In this document: positions 44,048 through 57,760 of the stretch, piece after piece | How positions within the stretch are numbered: the first letter of the stretch is position 1 | Layout: the number at the start of each line of letters is the position of its first letter | Origin: Unio delphinus | Lineage: Eukaryota; Mollusca; Bivalvia; Unionida; Unionidae | Length of the DNA stretch: 64,000 bases | Direction of reading: 5' to 3' | Assembly (NCBI GenBank): GCA_029339505.1 | Contig: JAQISU010000070.1 | Span: 124,001-188,000 of the forward strand | Notes under the pieces: model-generated | What the model was told of the DNA's origin: nothing | Databases searched by the model: none | What the model saw: the letters and a program-made list of their open reading frames with translations, nothing else | Made by a program: the position numbers and the translations under genes

Positions 44048-46027
44048 CATACATGCCAACCATTACGCTTTTGGCGTAATCATTACGCTTTTTCCCACTA
44101 AATTCCGCGTTACGCGTTAACGTTTATAGATTACGCCTTTTCGATATATCCATCTTGCAAAAAAAAAATATATTTTTTTTTTCGTTTTTATTAGCATTAC
44201 TTTATATTTTACATACTGTTTTATTTTTAATTAAAAAATACCCTGCTTCTACATAACTACGATATACGAGTATACTTGTCCGTGGACTTTCCTAATATTC
44301 ATGTTCTATTTATAGCAACTATCATGTTACTAAGATACTTTCAAACTTTCGACCTCATATTCTATTTATAGCGGCTTAGTGAGGAGAGAACAGACTGGTT
44401 TCTATTTTGTTTAAATCATTATGCACGTACTCTTTGTTCTAATTTTGTATAGTGCAGAACCAGTCTAAAAGTTTTTTTGCGCTAAAAAGTATTAAAAAAT
44501 TCTCAATGCGTTTATGAGTGCAAAAAATATCTCTTAAATAATTTCACAGATGGGTTAGAAAAAGTCAATAATAAACAAAGCAAAATGTAATCAATCCTCC
44601 AAACACGACGAGGGCATCATCACGTGACGTCTAATCGTTGGCGCTAAATGGCTTCAGATGTTAAGATGGATTCTAGTCTTTGTGTATGTTAGAGCACATT
44701 TTTTTCCCCAAGAATTTCGCAGATGGATCAGAAAAAAGCAAAACAACGAGTCCTCCAAAGATTCAAAGATGAATATATGAATGGCATAATACAGCGTTCC
44801 ATTCTAGGACAGCATCATGCTCATTGCAGACTGTGCGGGAACGATTTTAGCATTGGTCATGGTGGTAAATTTGATGTGGAAAAACACATGAAAACAAGGA
44901 AACACATCGAATTAGCTCGCATTACGAACTCTAATACTAAGGTAACTTCTTATTTACAGCAGAGCTCAAGTGCAGACTTGAATACTATAAATGCTGAGGT
45001 GTTATTTACCGAGTTTTTAATAGAACACAGACTACCCTTAGCGGTAGCAGACCATGTTGGTCCCTTGTTCAAGCGGATGTTTCCTGATTCGAAAATTGCG
45101 GAAAAATATGCTTGTGCAAGAACAAAATCATCTCACATTGTTTGGTGCCTAGCAGAAGATACTTCACTTAAAATTGCAGAAGCAATGAAAATTGGGCCGT
45201 TTAGTATTGCCACAGAGGGGAGTTGTGATTATGATGATAAAAAGTTGTACCCAGTATGTGTTAGATACTTTGACAGTGAAAAAGGCAAAGTCATGAGTGT
45301 TCTTCTTTCTTTACCAGAATTAACAGTAGATTCCACTGGACAAAACATTTTTGATTTGCTTGACAATGTTTTGAAGAAACATGACATAAGTTGGCAGAAC
45401 TGTATGGGGTTTGCAGCTGACAGTCAAAAAGCTTCAAAAGTGTTAGATTCTCTGTCAAGAGATATCCCTTTCTATTGCCACCCTTGTCTAACTTGGATCA
45501 TCTGGAAGAAGAATTCCTGAAGTATCAAGTTGGGATTCTACCTGACAATATACTTAATGCAGATACAGTTGATGTGCAATGGCACCTTATTTCCCAGCTA
45601 AAAGACTCTATCACTGGAAGAAATAAATTTCCTCTTCTTTGTCAGGTTATGAAAGGAATATTGGTTCTTTACCATTCTAATGCTGACTGTGAGTTATTGT
45701 TCAGTGTTGTTAACAAAAATAAAACTGAATTCAGGTCCAGGCTAAGTAACCCGGTACTGAGTGCTCTACTGGTATGCAAAACATTCATGGCCTCAGCTGG
45801 TACAAAATGTTTTGAAATGCAACATAACAATCTGTTGCTTTCTAAAGCTAAAAGTGCTACATATGAACACTTGAACCATTAATGAATGATAAAAGACGAG
45901 AAAAGCAAATAAATCATTGTTAATTGTAATTGTAGTATGTTATATGTGGATTACTCTTTTTCTGCTTGGATTCCTCTTTTTGACCACTTGGATTACACTT
46001 TTTCCTCGTCAGGGGTTGGCATGTATG
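44048..46027 (+). mobile_element. hAT-family transposon, decayed
   Basis: A 1.98-kb element with 14-bp perfect inverted ends CATACATGCCAACC (44048-44061) / GGTTGGCATGTATG (46014-46027). It sits inside a SINE; GAGGAAG flanks both sides (44041-44047 and 46027-46033, the first right-hand G being shared with the terminus). Taking one base less at each end gives an 8-bp duplication with one mismatch, typical of hAT. Subterminal sequences on both sides are rich in ATTAC(G/A)CTTTTT-like motifs. It encodes a relic transposase (44723-45882). Confidence 0.8.
44723..45882 (+). pseudogene. hAT transposase relic (BED finger plus C-terminal dimerisation region, centre deleted)
   Basis: Two overlapping frames. 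The first (44723-45520, 265 residues) has a BED-like zinc finger: Cys35, Cys38, His55, His61 (CRLCGNDF...VEKHMKTRKH), then the start of an RNase-H-like domain with an FSIATEGSCDYDDKKLYPV segment and a FAADSQKASKVL segment. The second (45475-45882, 135 residues) has the conserved hAT C-terminal signature: HSNADCELLFSVVNKNKTEF and RLSNPVLSALLVCK. The frames meet around 45475-45520. The long alpha-helical insertion and the last catalytic region expected between them are absent, so an internal deletion with a frame change is likely. The D in the first conserved DG/DS-type position appears altered (ATEGSCD), a further sign of decay. Not an active enzyme as it stands. Confidence 0.75.
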
Positions 46028-46187
46028 AGGAAGAACCTGGGAAAACCTGGAAAGAACTACCAACCCACAAGAAGCTACTGGTAAGCTTTCTAACGTACCT
46101 ACATTTGCCAAGCCGAGACTCGTAACTCATGCAGACAGAGGTGAGACAGCATTGATCCATTATGGTTAGCACATTAGAACACTCTGG
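46028..46187 (-). repeat. SINE family A, head part, split by a hAT insertion
   Basis: Continues the copy at 43961-44047: AGGAAGAACCTGGGAAAACC to a diverged box B/box A region. Confidence 0.7.
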
Positions 46188-46990
46188 TTTCCCCCAGAAT
46201 ATTGATTATATCTTGTACTAGAAAGAATGATTGTGGGATTTGTGCTGATTTCTCAAAATTCTTGCAAAAAATCTAATGAATGCACAGAAATAAATATCAA
46301 TTTTCTGGTCCCAATTTCTTTTACTATTATATGGAGAAAATTCACCCCTTATTTTGAAATGTAACAGAATGTCCCACCAGGTCCCCCTTTTTTCAGTTCA
46401 GGAATAGAAGATAACTTGCAACTTATTTTAAATGTATTGGTTTGCATTATTAGCTATTAATTATAAAATAAAGCAACTCAGTATGATTTCCTTGCAGAAT
46501 TCCCCCCCCCCCCCAAAATAAAATAATTCAGCTGTCATTCCAGGCAGATCAGAAGCTTCCATGTAAACAACACACAACCCTCTGGTCACAAGCCCAGTAC
46601 TGGAATCTCTGAGCCACTATAGATCACTCCATTTTGGATGTTGCAAATGCAAACAACTTTGCCTTGCACCTGTGACTCAGAAGTACATAATATCTGTAGA
46701 GAGTACCAAATCAGAAAGATATTACTATTGCATGATTTCTCAACATTTCAAGTCACAAAAGTCAAAACAGTCCTTTTGAATCATTATCATGTTTTTCCAC
46801 CACAGAACAATATTCATTAATAGCAAAATCCCACATAAGCCAAGCCCTCCCCTCCCGGAAAAGTAAAAAGTTAGCTATCTTAAAAATGCTCATTGCTTTT
46901 TTTGACATTGTAACCAATTAGCAGAAGATTACTAAATGACTGCAAACGTCCTAGGATAAGATTTTTCAATTTTGCAAATATTTAACATGT
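46188..46990. other. Non-coding host DNA ending at the duplication start
   Basis: Contains a C-run at 46502-46514. The last bases (TTTAACATGT) differ from those preceding the first copy of the duplication (CGCTACATA). Confidence 0.5.
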
Positions 46991-47277
46991 CCAGCTTTAA
47001 AGTTTACGTAAAGTATCTTAGGCTAGCATCATAGATTCATTATTGATTGATATTTGTTATCTAGAGTATGACAGAGGATTGCCTGTTTGGCAGATGATAA
47101 AAAATGGAAGCACTGAATATAAAAAACTAAAAAAATATTTAAAAAATGTACCCCCCCCCCCTTCCGCGTTTTTTAAGGTAAAATAAAAAATGAAAAACGT
47201 TTTTATCATCTATGCTGGATCAAACCCTGGAAATTCACTAATCTTTAATCTCCATCATGTGCCTCGGATGTAGTCAA

Positions 47278-47742
47278 TTGCAAATCATAGACACGCAATC
47301 ACTAGCCTTGGACCCTCAGTTGTAAATCATAGACACACAATCACTAGCCTTGGACCATCAGTTGTAAATCATAGACACACAATCACTAGCCTTGGACCCT
47401 CAGTTGTAAATCATAGACACACAATCACTAGCCTTAGACCCTCACTTGTAAATCATAGACACACAATCACTAGCCTTGAACCCTCAGTTGCAAATCATAG
47501 ACACACAATCTCTAGCCTTGGACTACCAATCACAAATCATTGACACACAATCACTAGCCTTGGACCCTCAGTTGTAAATCATAGACACACAATCACTAGC
47601 CTTGGACCCTCAGTTGTAAATCATAGACACACAGTCACTAGCCTTGGATCCTCAGTTGTAAATCATAGACACAATCACAAGCCTTGGACTCCCAATCACA
47701 AATCAAGACACACAATCACTATAGTCTTGAACCCACATTCAC
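47278..47742. repeat. 42-bp minisatellite, second copy of the array
   Basis: Same number and order of variant units as 18386-18850. Confidence 0.9.
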
Positions 47743-49997
47743 TAAACATAGACCTTCCATCACAAGCCTAGGATCCTCAGTTTTCAGAAATAAACACAGT
47801 TTATTGACAGTTTTTACTACAAATTAAGTATTAAAAAAACCACAACTTAATTGACAGAACAGGTTATGTGTGCACCTGTTTGCAGTTGGCCAATTCATTT
47901 TTTGTTAGTGAGGGCTAGCTAGTGATGCATCTTTTTCATTAATTCTTTCATTCACCTGATGCACCCAATCATAAACATTTGATTGGTATTGCGGATTGTC
48001 CTGAAAATGAAACGTTAACAGGAGTCGTGAGAATGATCAAGTCTGTGACCAGCAGTTGGAAGATTCTGTAACACTAACAGGGGAGCCAAGAATTTTTTTT
48101 ATGACTACATTAGGGTTTTTAGAATATATCTGAAACTAGTTTGTGTTATGTGAACTGATGGATTAGTGCAGGTAAATCCCTGAAAACTGCTGGTATTTAA
48201 GTTTAACCATCAGTTGGAGCCTTGTACCATATGGCATTGGTATAGGTTTCCTTTTATCCAAAGACCATCTATTTCCATGTGAATGCCTCAGTGTTTTTGG
48301 AATCTTCACATCAAACACAGATGAGGCATAGTTAGTTTGTTTAGTGAGCTGGAATATAGATTGAACAATTATTGTATGCTTTGATATCTTTTGCAGCATA
48401 TGTGTCGATGTGTTCCTTCTATCCTTGGCATTCATGATGTTCACTTTGTCCCTGTCCAGATTACAATTTTCATCCAATATCAGACAGATGCCAAGTTTCT
48501 CAAAATATTTTATCAAGCTTTTAGTTGTGAGCATAAATTTCCCAGTGCTTTGAACAAAAGAATGGTTATTTCAAGTGTGTAACTGAGTTGGAACAGCTTG
48601 TGATCCAGTGAATTTCATGCAAGAATTTATTTCTCTTTCATTGGTGTTTCAGCAATATTTCATTTGAGAAGCAAAGCTGGATTTCATTCCTATCAATTTC
48701 AATCAGTCGAAATGAAAAGAGTTTTTAATGCTTGTTATAACAATACATGTAATTAGAAATACATGTACCTATTTTGGGCAGAGTATTTGATTAGAATGTT
48801 ATCACTTGCTTTTTACAGTTACTCCTAATTCGAGCTGTCCTGTACTTTTTCAATTTTAAAATCACATTTCATATCTAAAATAAAGTATATATGGGTTTGG
48901 CTGACTAGTTTTGCTTAATAATGTAAGTTATGTTTTAGGATAAAGACTCTTGTGAGAACTTATCAAAGTTATAAGTGAAAAAAACAATATAGATATTGTT
49001 TTACTGTTGGAATTTCTGTCTTTAACAGTCTTGAGTTTGGAACACTCATTACTAAAATTAGTACCTGACTGACTTTGGTGCAGAATTGAAAGCATGTTTC
49101 AAACACATTTAGGTCCAGAAAATGCCATGGCTCATATCCTTTCCTCTGCACAGAAGATGTCCAGGTTTCATCTATACTGATAAATATAGATTTGATCATG
49201 AGCTCTCAAAAATTTAAAGTTAGTGAATTTTTTATATCATGGAGTTCACATAGATTTACTATGGGAACTGAAATATTATCACAAGTCTTTTAGACAGCCA
49301 CAGCAATGCAATGACTCCACATATGCAAGTCCAATTAACATTACTGTAGATGCAATCACATAGTTCTATTTGTGGGTAACAAGCAAAATTAATACCTTTT
49401 GTAAGCCACCGAATGGCTTTCATTGGGATATTAAACATATTCGGATATCAACTATTGCCAAGAAGGGAAGGGGAACAGTGTGTAGATTTGGCTATGATAG
49501 GTGGATGTCTTTTGCACTTTGATTTATATCTAAGCAATACATGTATAAAATTTATACAATTTACCAAGTATAGAGTAATTACAGTAAGCAGTACATGTAT
49601 ATAATTAATATAATTTATACATTAATGGAGTAATTACACTTAGATCTCTTAAACCATGCTTAATGGTGATGATCTCTCATGACTTTGCATCCCACTAATT
49701 TCTTTCAGTGAATCTTTTGAAACTTCATATTTTTGCATTTTTATAGACTTACATCTACCTTACTTTATTTTATGTCTTCTATGAGGAATTGTTTAGGTAA
49801 TGAGTATATAATAAAATTGTTACTGTACTCTATTGGAAAATACAACTTGTTTTGTCGAATGATAAAAGTATTGCATTTTGTAAGATTAGTTTTACTTCCC
49901 CCTAATACACTTTGAAGCATTTCACCTATAGGAGGGTTGTTAAGAGCACAACTTGTGAGATTTATTTAAAATTAAATGCTCTTATCTCTAATAATTG

Positions 49998-50130
49998 AGC
50001 ACCTGTATTTCTTTGAAGAGTGTGTTCATAAGCACCCATATTTCTTTTAAGAATGTGTTCATAAGCACCTGTACTTCTTTTAAGCACGTGTTCATAAGCA
50101 CCTGTACTTCTTTTAAGAATGTGTTCGATC
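49998..50130. repeat. 33-bp tandem repeat, second copy
   Basis: Counterpart of 21106-21238. Confidence 0.85.
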
Positions 50131-51092
50131 TGCCACCCCCACCCCCCCCCAATCAAGTTGTGCTTATCATCTTTGGAATTTAGATTCATAATTACTGTCT
50201 GGCAGGAATTTAAATGGTCAAAATATGTGTCCTCAACATCATATTGTAACAGATCGATGATGCTTGTGATTTCAAGGTGACTGGTTGCTAGGTAAATTGA
50301 TAAAATAAGTGTTCTCGAATCATAAATAATTTTAAAAAATCAGACTTAAATTTTTTTATGTAGTTGAAGAGATGAGTCTGCTTGCATATCTTGGCAAACC
50401 AAGGGAACTTACCAAAACTTCCTAAAACAATGAAAATGTACTTTCATAGGAAAAGAGCTGTTGCAATTTTCAGTTTGTGGTGTTTTACATAAACATTACT
50501 CTTTAAACTCTCTTTCCAAAACCTTTATAAATCTATCCTTTTCTTAATCTATAGACAATATATCTGTCTTAGCTTTTCTTACTACAGTATACTTATATAG
50601 CTCACATAATTTTTTTTTTTTGCTTCATCTATTGTGGGGAGGGTGGAGAAATCACCAGGAGATGATTAACAAAACATCCATCCATGGTCTGTTTGTGGTT
50701 CTGATGGAGTTGCTGCATCTCCTTGCTGACAATAGTTGTGAATGCCATGCTTTCCTTGTCCCATCTGATGATCACCATGGTGTTGATATAGTGGCTGTTC
50801 TTTACTGTTTATGACTCCAGCAAGCATGCCATCAAAACTCTCATTAAGATGTAGGGACACTGCCATATAAAAATTGCTGCCTTATAAATTAACACATTTT
50901 GGGTGGTATTCTTAAAAGTAAAATAAAATGTTTAAATAACATCAGTGCAATGATGTGCTAAATTTAGTAATACTGTCAATGTATTATTTATTTTTGTGGT
51001 TTTCTAAAAAAAGACATTTTCATGGATACTTTAATTTGTAGTTTTGCCTGTAAGGTATTTTCATGGAATACATTCTGCAAATACCCCATAAA

Positions 51093-51272
51093 AGAATGCA
51101 AAGGAACAAAACTTAGAAAGAATGCAAAGGAACAAAACTTAGAAAGAATGCAAAGGAACAAAACTTAGAAAGAATGCAAAGGAACAAAACTTAGAAAGAA
51201 TGCAAAGGAACAAAACTTAGAAAGAATGCAAAGGAACAAAACTTAGAAAGAATGCAAAGGAACAAAACTTAG
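51093..51272. repeat. 26-bp tandem repeat, second copy
   Basis: Again exactly seven units, as at 22201-22380. Confidence 0.95.
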
Positions 51273-51935
51273 CTGTGAGGCTGAAAACAATGCTAACCAC
51301 CAGTATAAAGACAAATCAAACACTTGTCAAGATCAATCACTTAACACTTAACAATCAGAGGGAGATAAAGTGGTCAGCAGTGGTAAGCTAATGATCATTA
51401 ACTTACATGTGCATGATCTCTTTCATGAAACATTGCCTATAAATTTGCACCATAAATTTCATACTCTGGTACCCATGGCATTTAGAACATTGAAATTGAA
51501 CTTAAAAGTCAGTCAGGCAAATAATGTCATCATTTCACATGTGAAGCAAACACATGACCAGCTGCCCAGGCCTTGCTCAATGTAGTAAGCATGTAGTCTC
51601 GACATTTGCACAATGCTCATCAAAGTGCAAAGATGCTGATTAAAGTTAAAACTTATTGAATCATCCACTCGAAGCCTGTCTTGTGTATAAACCAATTTCA
51701 GATGCTAGATTTTACTTAAAACTTCATAAATCTTGCAAATTCATGCAAAGTGGATAATTGTAACTCATGAGAAATAATGTGTGAAAGATCAGACCTAATT
51801 ATTCTTGGGTTTTGAGAATGCTGGACAATTTCAGGGTCATGGACCTGACCAGCATTTGTTGGTACCAGCAGACTTAATTTGACACAATGTTGATTTAGTA
51901 GTTTTGTCCAAAAATCATTGAAGTGTGAGCTTTAA

Positions 51936-53373
51936 CCCTTAAAGTGCATGTCGCGACTATAGTTGCGCTGTTGTTTGTGGTCCCGTAGTGCGTGTCGCGC
52001 TAGAGGTGAGCAACACTGATCGCATTCTGTAACTTCATCTTGCCATAAATGCCTGTAAAACTAAATTTGATTGGTTTAAAAAGGCCCGGAACGAGCATTC
52101 TGCAGTACTTTACTATATTATTAACGATGTAATTTTACAAATGCTCGCTTCTAAACACATGGTACGTGTGCAAAGCTAAAATGGCCGACACTGAATACAA
52201 CGGTGATTTCTTGCAACAAATATTCGCTTCTGATAGTGATGCTAATAGTGATTTTGAATAATTTGAGAAAAATGACATTATTGGAGCAAGCGAGGTATTG
52301 ATGGAAATACACATGAATGATTTTGAGCCAGAAATTTACGTGGAACTGGAGTCGGATGTACATGCTCGCTTGACGTGAAAAAATGGCGCGCCTGTCAACC
52401 CCCATTTACTGGTAATTCAAAATTAAATGTAGAGATGGTGAAAAATGAACCTACGGACTATTGAAGACTTTTTCTTAGATGACGAGCTATTTCATCTGAT
52501 AGTAGATCAAACACATCGTAATGCAGATCAGGGAGTTCATGGGGCAGACTTGAACGAAAAAAGTCGCATGAAGAAATGGCGGCCTGTCTTACCTGAGCAT
52601 CTAAAACGTTTTCGCATCTATTAAAACAATGGGTTTGGTACATATGTCTGTTCTCGATTCCTAATGGGCTATTGATGATGTGATATCAACCGCATACTTC
52701 AGCAAAAAAAAAAGTATGGGATAGATTTCAAGCTATTCCAATCAATTTACACCTGTCAGACAATGAGAACAATTAAGGTGACTCTTCACAAAATCAGCCC
52801 AATGATTGAACAAAAATAAAGCCGTTGCTGAGGGTTAATCACCAGATATGGACCTCAGTTTGATGATATTATAATAAATAACAGGTGATAGTTTTTCATG
52901 AACATTAATTGCTGACTGGTAGGTTTAAACATACATCTGACATTCATGGAGTGGATTTTTGCAAAACTTTCACCTTGCCTTTACCTGTGATTTTCACAAT
53001 TTATATATAACATTGTGACAGACATAACATGTGCATGTTTGGACTACCGGTACTAAAGAATATAACATTTCGTAGATATATTTGAACTTTTCCATCAAAA
53101 ACAAACAAAAATACTGATGAAATACAATTGTAACTTGTCATTTTACCTGTATTTACACCTGTACCTGCAAATATGTTAAACCTACACGTGTCTTGATGCT
53201 AATCTTAAAGTATAGACACATACCATCATTTTATATATAGGGGTTGTCTATTAATAGTGTATATTTAATGAAATACATGCAATTTAAAGACTGTGCAGTT
53301 TTCTTCTTTAATTCCCTGAAACAATTCAGCACTGAGGGACCTTTTACTGCAAAACAATGCAGCACTTTAAGGG
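51936..53373 (+). mobile_element. Internally deleted piggyBac element, second copy
   Basis: Counterpart of 23044-24481 with the same TTAA flanks and the same broken transposase start (52181-52702). Confidence 0.8.
52181..52702 (+). pseudogene. piggyBac-like transposase N-terminal relic, second copy
   Basis: Carries the same stop codons and frame breaks as 23289-23810. Confidence 0.7.
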
Positions 53374-55892
53374 TTAATAGTCCTGATTATTTATTTGGTT
53401 TATAGTGTTTCATTAGTACTTAATGCCATTTATGGTTTTCTTCAATTCTTATATCACAAGATGTTTATTTGTAGCATTGAGTGGAAATTAGCTGCCAAAT
53501 ATAGGTTTGTGTGCTTTGAAACATAAAAAATTATTTTAATTCAATTTTAAAAAATCCAAATTTGCAAAGATAGAAAACACATGACAAGGTGGGGTGGGTG
53601 GAAGGGAAGATTAGAGAAGTCTAATGGAAATAAAGTCAATATTGCACATCATAACTGTCAAAGAGATCATTAAGAATCAAACTCTTTTTGCTGCTTTGCA
53701 TATTCTGCTAAAGATGATTACCCACCCACATCTTTAGGTTAGTGATTGTAATTTTAAATCTTCAACTACTAAATTTCTTCATGTTCCTGCACATGTGCAT
53801 GTTTGGATTGTACAGTGCTCTAGACAAGATTTTCAAGAATTGGATAATATATTACCACATATGGTTGTTTGAAAACATTGTTTTATATGCATTTTGCACC
53901 ATACACAAAACAACTTAAATTACAGTGCACATGATTATCAAAATGTGTATCCTGACATTTTAGATTGCATCAATGTGTATCATGACGTTTGAGATTGTAT
54001 CAAATGATGATGTGTGTCCAGAAATAACTCATCAAAATGTGTATCATGATGTTTGAGATTGCATCAATGTGTATCATGACATTTGTATGAAATGGTGAGT
54101 ATCCAGAAATATATTGCTGTTGTCGTAATAGTTATCAAACGGCAAATCTTCATCATTGCTAGCCAAAGTTTTTGATATGTTAACCCTACCTACACCTGGG
54201 CATATTGAGCAGATATGTCTGTGCTTTTGGTCTGTAAATTTCATAGGATGAGGCGCAAGCCACCACAATAAAATCAAAATTAAGTTGTTCAAATTGTAAC
54301 ACTGTTCCTATATGATCGAGACGAGGGGAGCACACAGCTTGAATGGGCTGATTAATAAGCACTTTTCCACTGCCTGGCCTTGTTGATACAAATGTGTTTC
54401 ATTCAAATAAACCTGTAATGGCTTCCCTCTGGTACATAGTCATACTTTAGATGTTAAACTTACAAAGTATCCTGTTGAAGTCAATTGCCTGATGTACAAA
54501 ACACCACTGTTAAATGCTATTGGCTAGTTGGCAATACATACTAAGGGAGGCAATTAATGAAATCCAATAGATGTCACTAGGACAAAGCACTAATATATCT
54601 GATCAGCCAAAGTGCAGATAGGGTTATCATATTGGAACCTTGGCTAGCAAAGATGTCAGTTTTAGAAGCGAATGTGCATAGCTGCAATTTGTGCATTGAT
54701 ATCATGCTGGCATGGTATGAAAAATGTAATACTTAGTTGTTATGGTTGATACATTTCAGAATTATATCATAGTTGAAGGTTACCTCCCCCCCGCCTTTGA
54801 TATCCAAGCCTAAATTTGGCAGTCCTGGACTAGAGCTGTACCGATGTCACTTTTTGACGATTATGCAGATACCACGTATGGCCAATTATTAAAATTGCTG
54901 ATAATGAAAATGAGACCGATTATTTCATTATCACAGTATATATACTCGTGTATAAGCTTAATAATTTATGAAAAAAATAAAGGCCTGGAAGAGGAGGAAG
55001 GGAGGTCGGCTTATCCGTGGGCTAGTGTCTAAACTTTACTGGTTTTAGGTCTTTTTGTTGACTACTGTAACAGCTATAAATCTTCGAACAGGAAACAATA
55101 CTTTTTTATGTGTCTTAAGACAGGCATTTTAAAAAAGTAACTTTCGGTGACCCGACAATTATTAAACTGTTATAAAATGCTATGATTGATTTTGTTATTA
55201 TTTTGCATGTGCATATTTTCTGATTTCTCCAACACTAAATTAAATGAAGGTAAATACAGACTTCATAATTCGTTGGCCGGGGAGACCATGTACTATAATG
55301 TACAGTACTTTATCAGTGCAAAGCGTGCATTGCGTCACTTAAATCCATATTTATTCCCAAACATATTGGATGCAGATTTTGCTTTATTCGTTGTTTCGAC
55401 CAAATTGCATTCTTCTAGATAACATTTCAGATAGTCCTTAATAGCTGTTTCATTTACAATTAATCACCTCTCACCTGATAAAAGCAATCCTACAAATTGA
55501 GGTAATATGTTTAAAAAGGTATGCACGTTTGATTGTACAAAGCACATAACCATCATAATTTGCATGTTCTCGAAGAGGGGTAATAATAAAAGCTAAAATT
55601 CTCATATAGATCAACTAAGATCAAGATCAATTAATTTTAGTTTTGTCTTACGGCTGAACAAACATCATTACTTTCCACACAATGGAAAGCTTGATGTTTC
55701 AGCGTCTCCTTTGATGATAGTCGGTAAATTTCTCCATAGTTTTGCGACAGCAGTACAGGCCAGTTAATCATTAAAATGCCTGAAATTGGCTTGTGACAAG
55801 AGGAATTTTTGAACGCTAACTATACCAGTGCATGTACATTGATGCAGAGGCGTAGCTAGAGTATTTGGAGCTTGGGAACAAGATTCATTTTT

Positions 55893-56007
55893 ACGTTTCC
55901 GGGTTCTTCCTCCACCAATAATACTGGCCGCTATGTATAGCCTATTGTGTGCTGAAAGTGCTGAAAAATGGCGTTAAACTCTACAGCAATAGCTACAACA
56001 ACAACAT
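55893..56007 (+). repeat. SINE family A truncated copy, duplicated
   Basis: Counterpart of 27001-27115. Confidence 0.65.
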
Positions 56008-56262
56008 TTAACGATGGTAATTAACGACCTGGACTGACAGGTTTATTCTGAACCTCTGATAACTTTTTTTTCATTCTTTTAGTCATACTGTCTATGAGAA
56101 ATAATAATACATGTAATATTAATAATGAGGACTTTGTATTGCACCTAATCTCATAAAGCTCTTTACAGCATTAGAAAACACATAAAACAACCACATATAA
56201 TGATATGGTTACACACACAAAAAAAAATTAATTTTGCAAAGAATGCAAACAGTCATTATTGG

Positions 56263-56733
56263 TAAGGCATAACCGACTTTTGATCCGGAAATCGGATTCC
56301 ACTGGATAGTATGAATTTCCGATTAATCGGAGTCGGACAAGGCAGGAACGACTGATTCGGATAATAAAAATAATAAAGTTGAATTTCTATAGCACCATGT
56401 CTAACACTGCGTGTCATTTGATAGTGTGTTAATAAAGTTAAATAAGAAGTCAGAAAAGTCCAATATGGTCAACTCAACCACGCTGTGAAACAATCTATTT
56501 GAACCGACGGGTGAAAACCGGAAATGAAGCCGGATATGGTAAAGTACTAAGTAACATGCTAGACACAGCAAAACCAGATACCAGAAACCCAGGAATGGAA
56601 GATGAAATTTTTTAGAAAAAAAATACGGATTTAGCATTTCTGATTAATCTAATCGTCTCCGGAATCAGAAAAATTTCATGCCCAAAATCCGGAATCGGAA
56701 ATCGGTAGAAAAATGCTAATCGGTTATGCCCTA
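56263..56733 (-). mobile_element. hAT-type MITE, duplicated copy
   Basis: Counterpart of 27371-27841, including the ATTATTGG flanks. Confidence 0.85.
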
Positions 56734-57533
56734 ATTATTGGGACAGATTTATCCAAAACAGCTGGTCATAATTATTGTTCTAATATATTTTTCACATAAT
56801 TTAACTTGTCATACCAATAATTGTGATTTAAAAAAAACTACATGGATCTGTATCTGGACAAAATTGTGTGTTAATCATTACACGCACTCTAACAACAGAC
56901 CATTTCATGTGGCTCAAAATTTAAGATTTTCTCATGGCTTTGCAAGTTATGGGGCATAAAGAATTTACACATTAGTTTTTTTTATATAAAAAAAGCTATG
57001 TATTTTGAAGAAAATGTATTGAATAAAATTGAATATTTTTACAAACACAGTCAGGTGTGGCAGCCCGTAGAGCTAACTGAACTTAATATCCTGCAGCACA
57101 GCGTATGGATTCAGAGATGTTCATTGCGTTTCAACATAACATTATTTGGAGTCTATACAAGGATTTATTATTTCTACAATTAAAGTTTTGATAGCCAATT
57201 TAATTTTTTTTTTATAGCTAATGGCAATCAATTTATTTTTCAGGTTAAAATAACAGTCAACAAAAATCTTGTATTTGTTGCGGTTGTCACAGTGGCATTG
57301 TGAAGGTTTCATTTGAAAGGATATTGGATTACATTTGCAAACAGGATTTGTCTACTGAGGCAGGTAATGAATTATGTATACATTTCCCTTAATTGAATCA
57401 GATCACAAATATCAGATACCATATCTACTCAGAAGTTGAGTCCAGCTGCCAACTATACTGAGCCATATCTGCAGTCCCATAATGCATTTGCAGATTTGGG
57501 TCAGTGTTCTTATGTTTGAAAGAATCAGTTTAG

Positions 57534-57760
57534 TAGTGTTTAATGCCATTTTTCAGCACATGATAGGCTATACATGGTGACCAGTATTAATGGTGGAGGA
57601 AGAAACCGGAAAAATCCCCAGAAAGAACCACCGACCCACAAGAAGCCACTGGTAAGCTTTCTCACATACCCACATTGGCTGAATCTGAGACTCGAACCTA
57701 CGCAGAGTTGAAATGGCAGTGATCCATAATGGAGAGCGCTTTAGACCACTCTGGGCCCTG
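57534..57760 (-). repeat. SINE family A, duplicated copy
   Basis: Counterpart of 28642-28868. Confidence 0.65.

Noticed and set aside
44723..45882. Two separate genes for the two hAT frames
   Set aside because: The frames carry the N- and C-terminal parts of one transposase type and meet in a short overlap with the centre missing.
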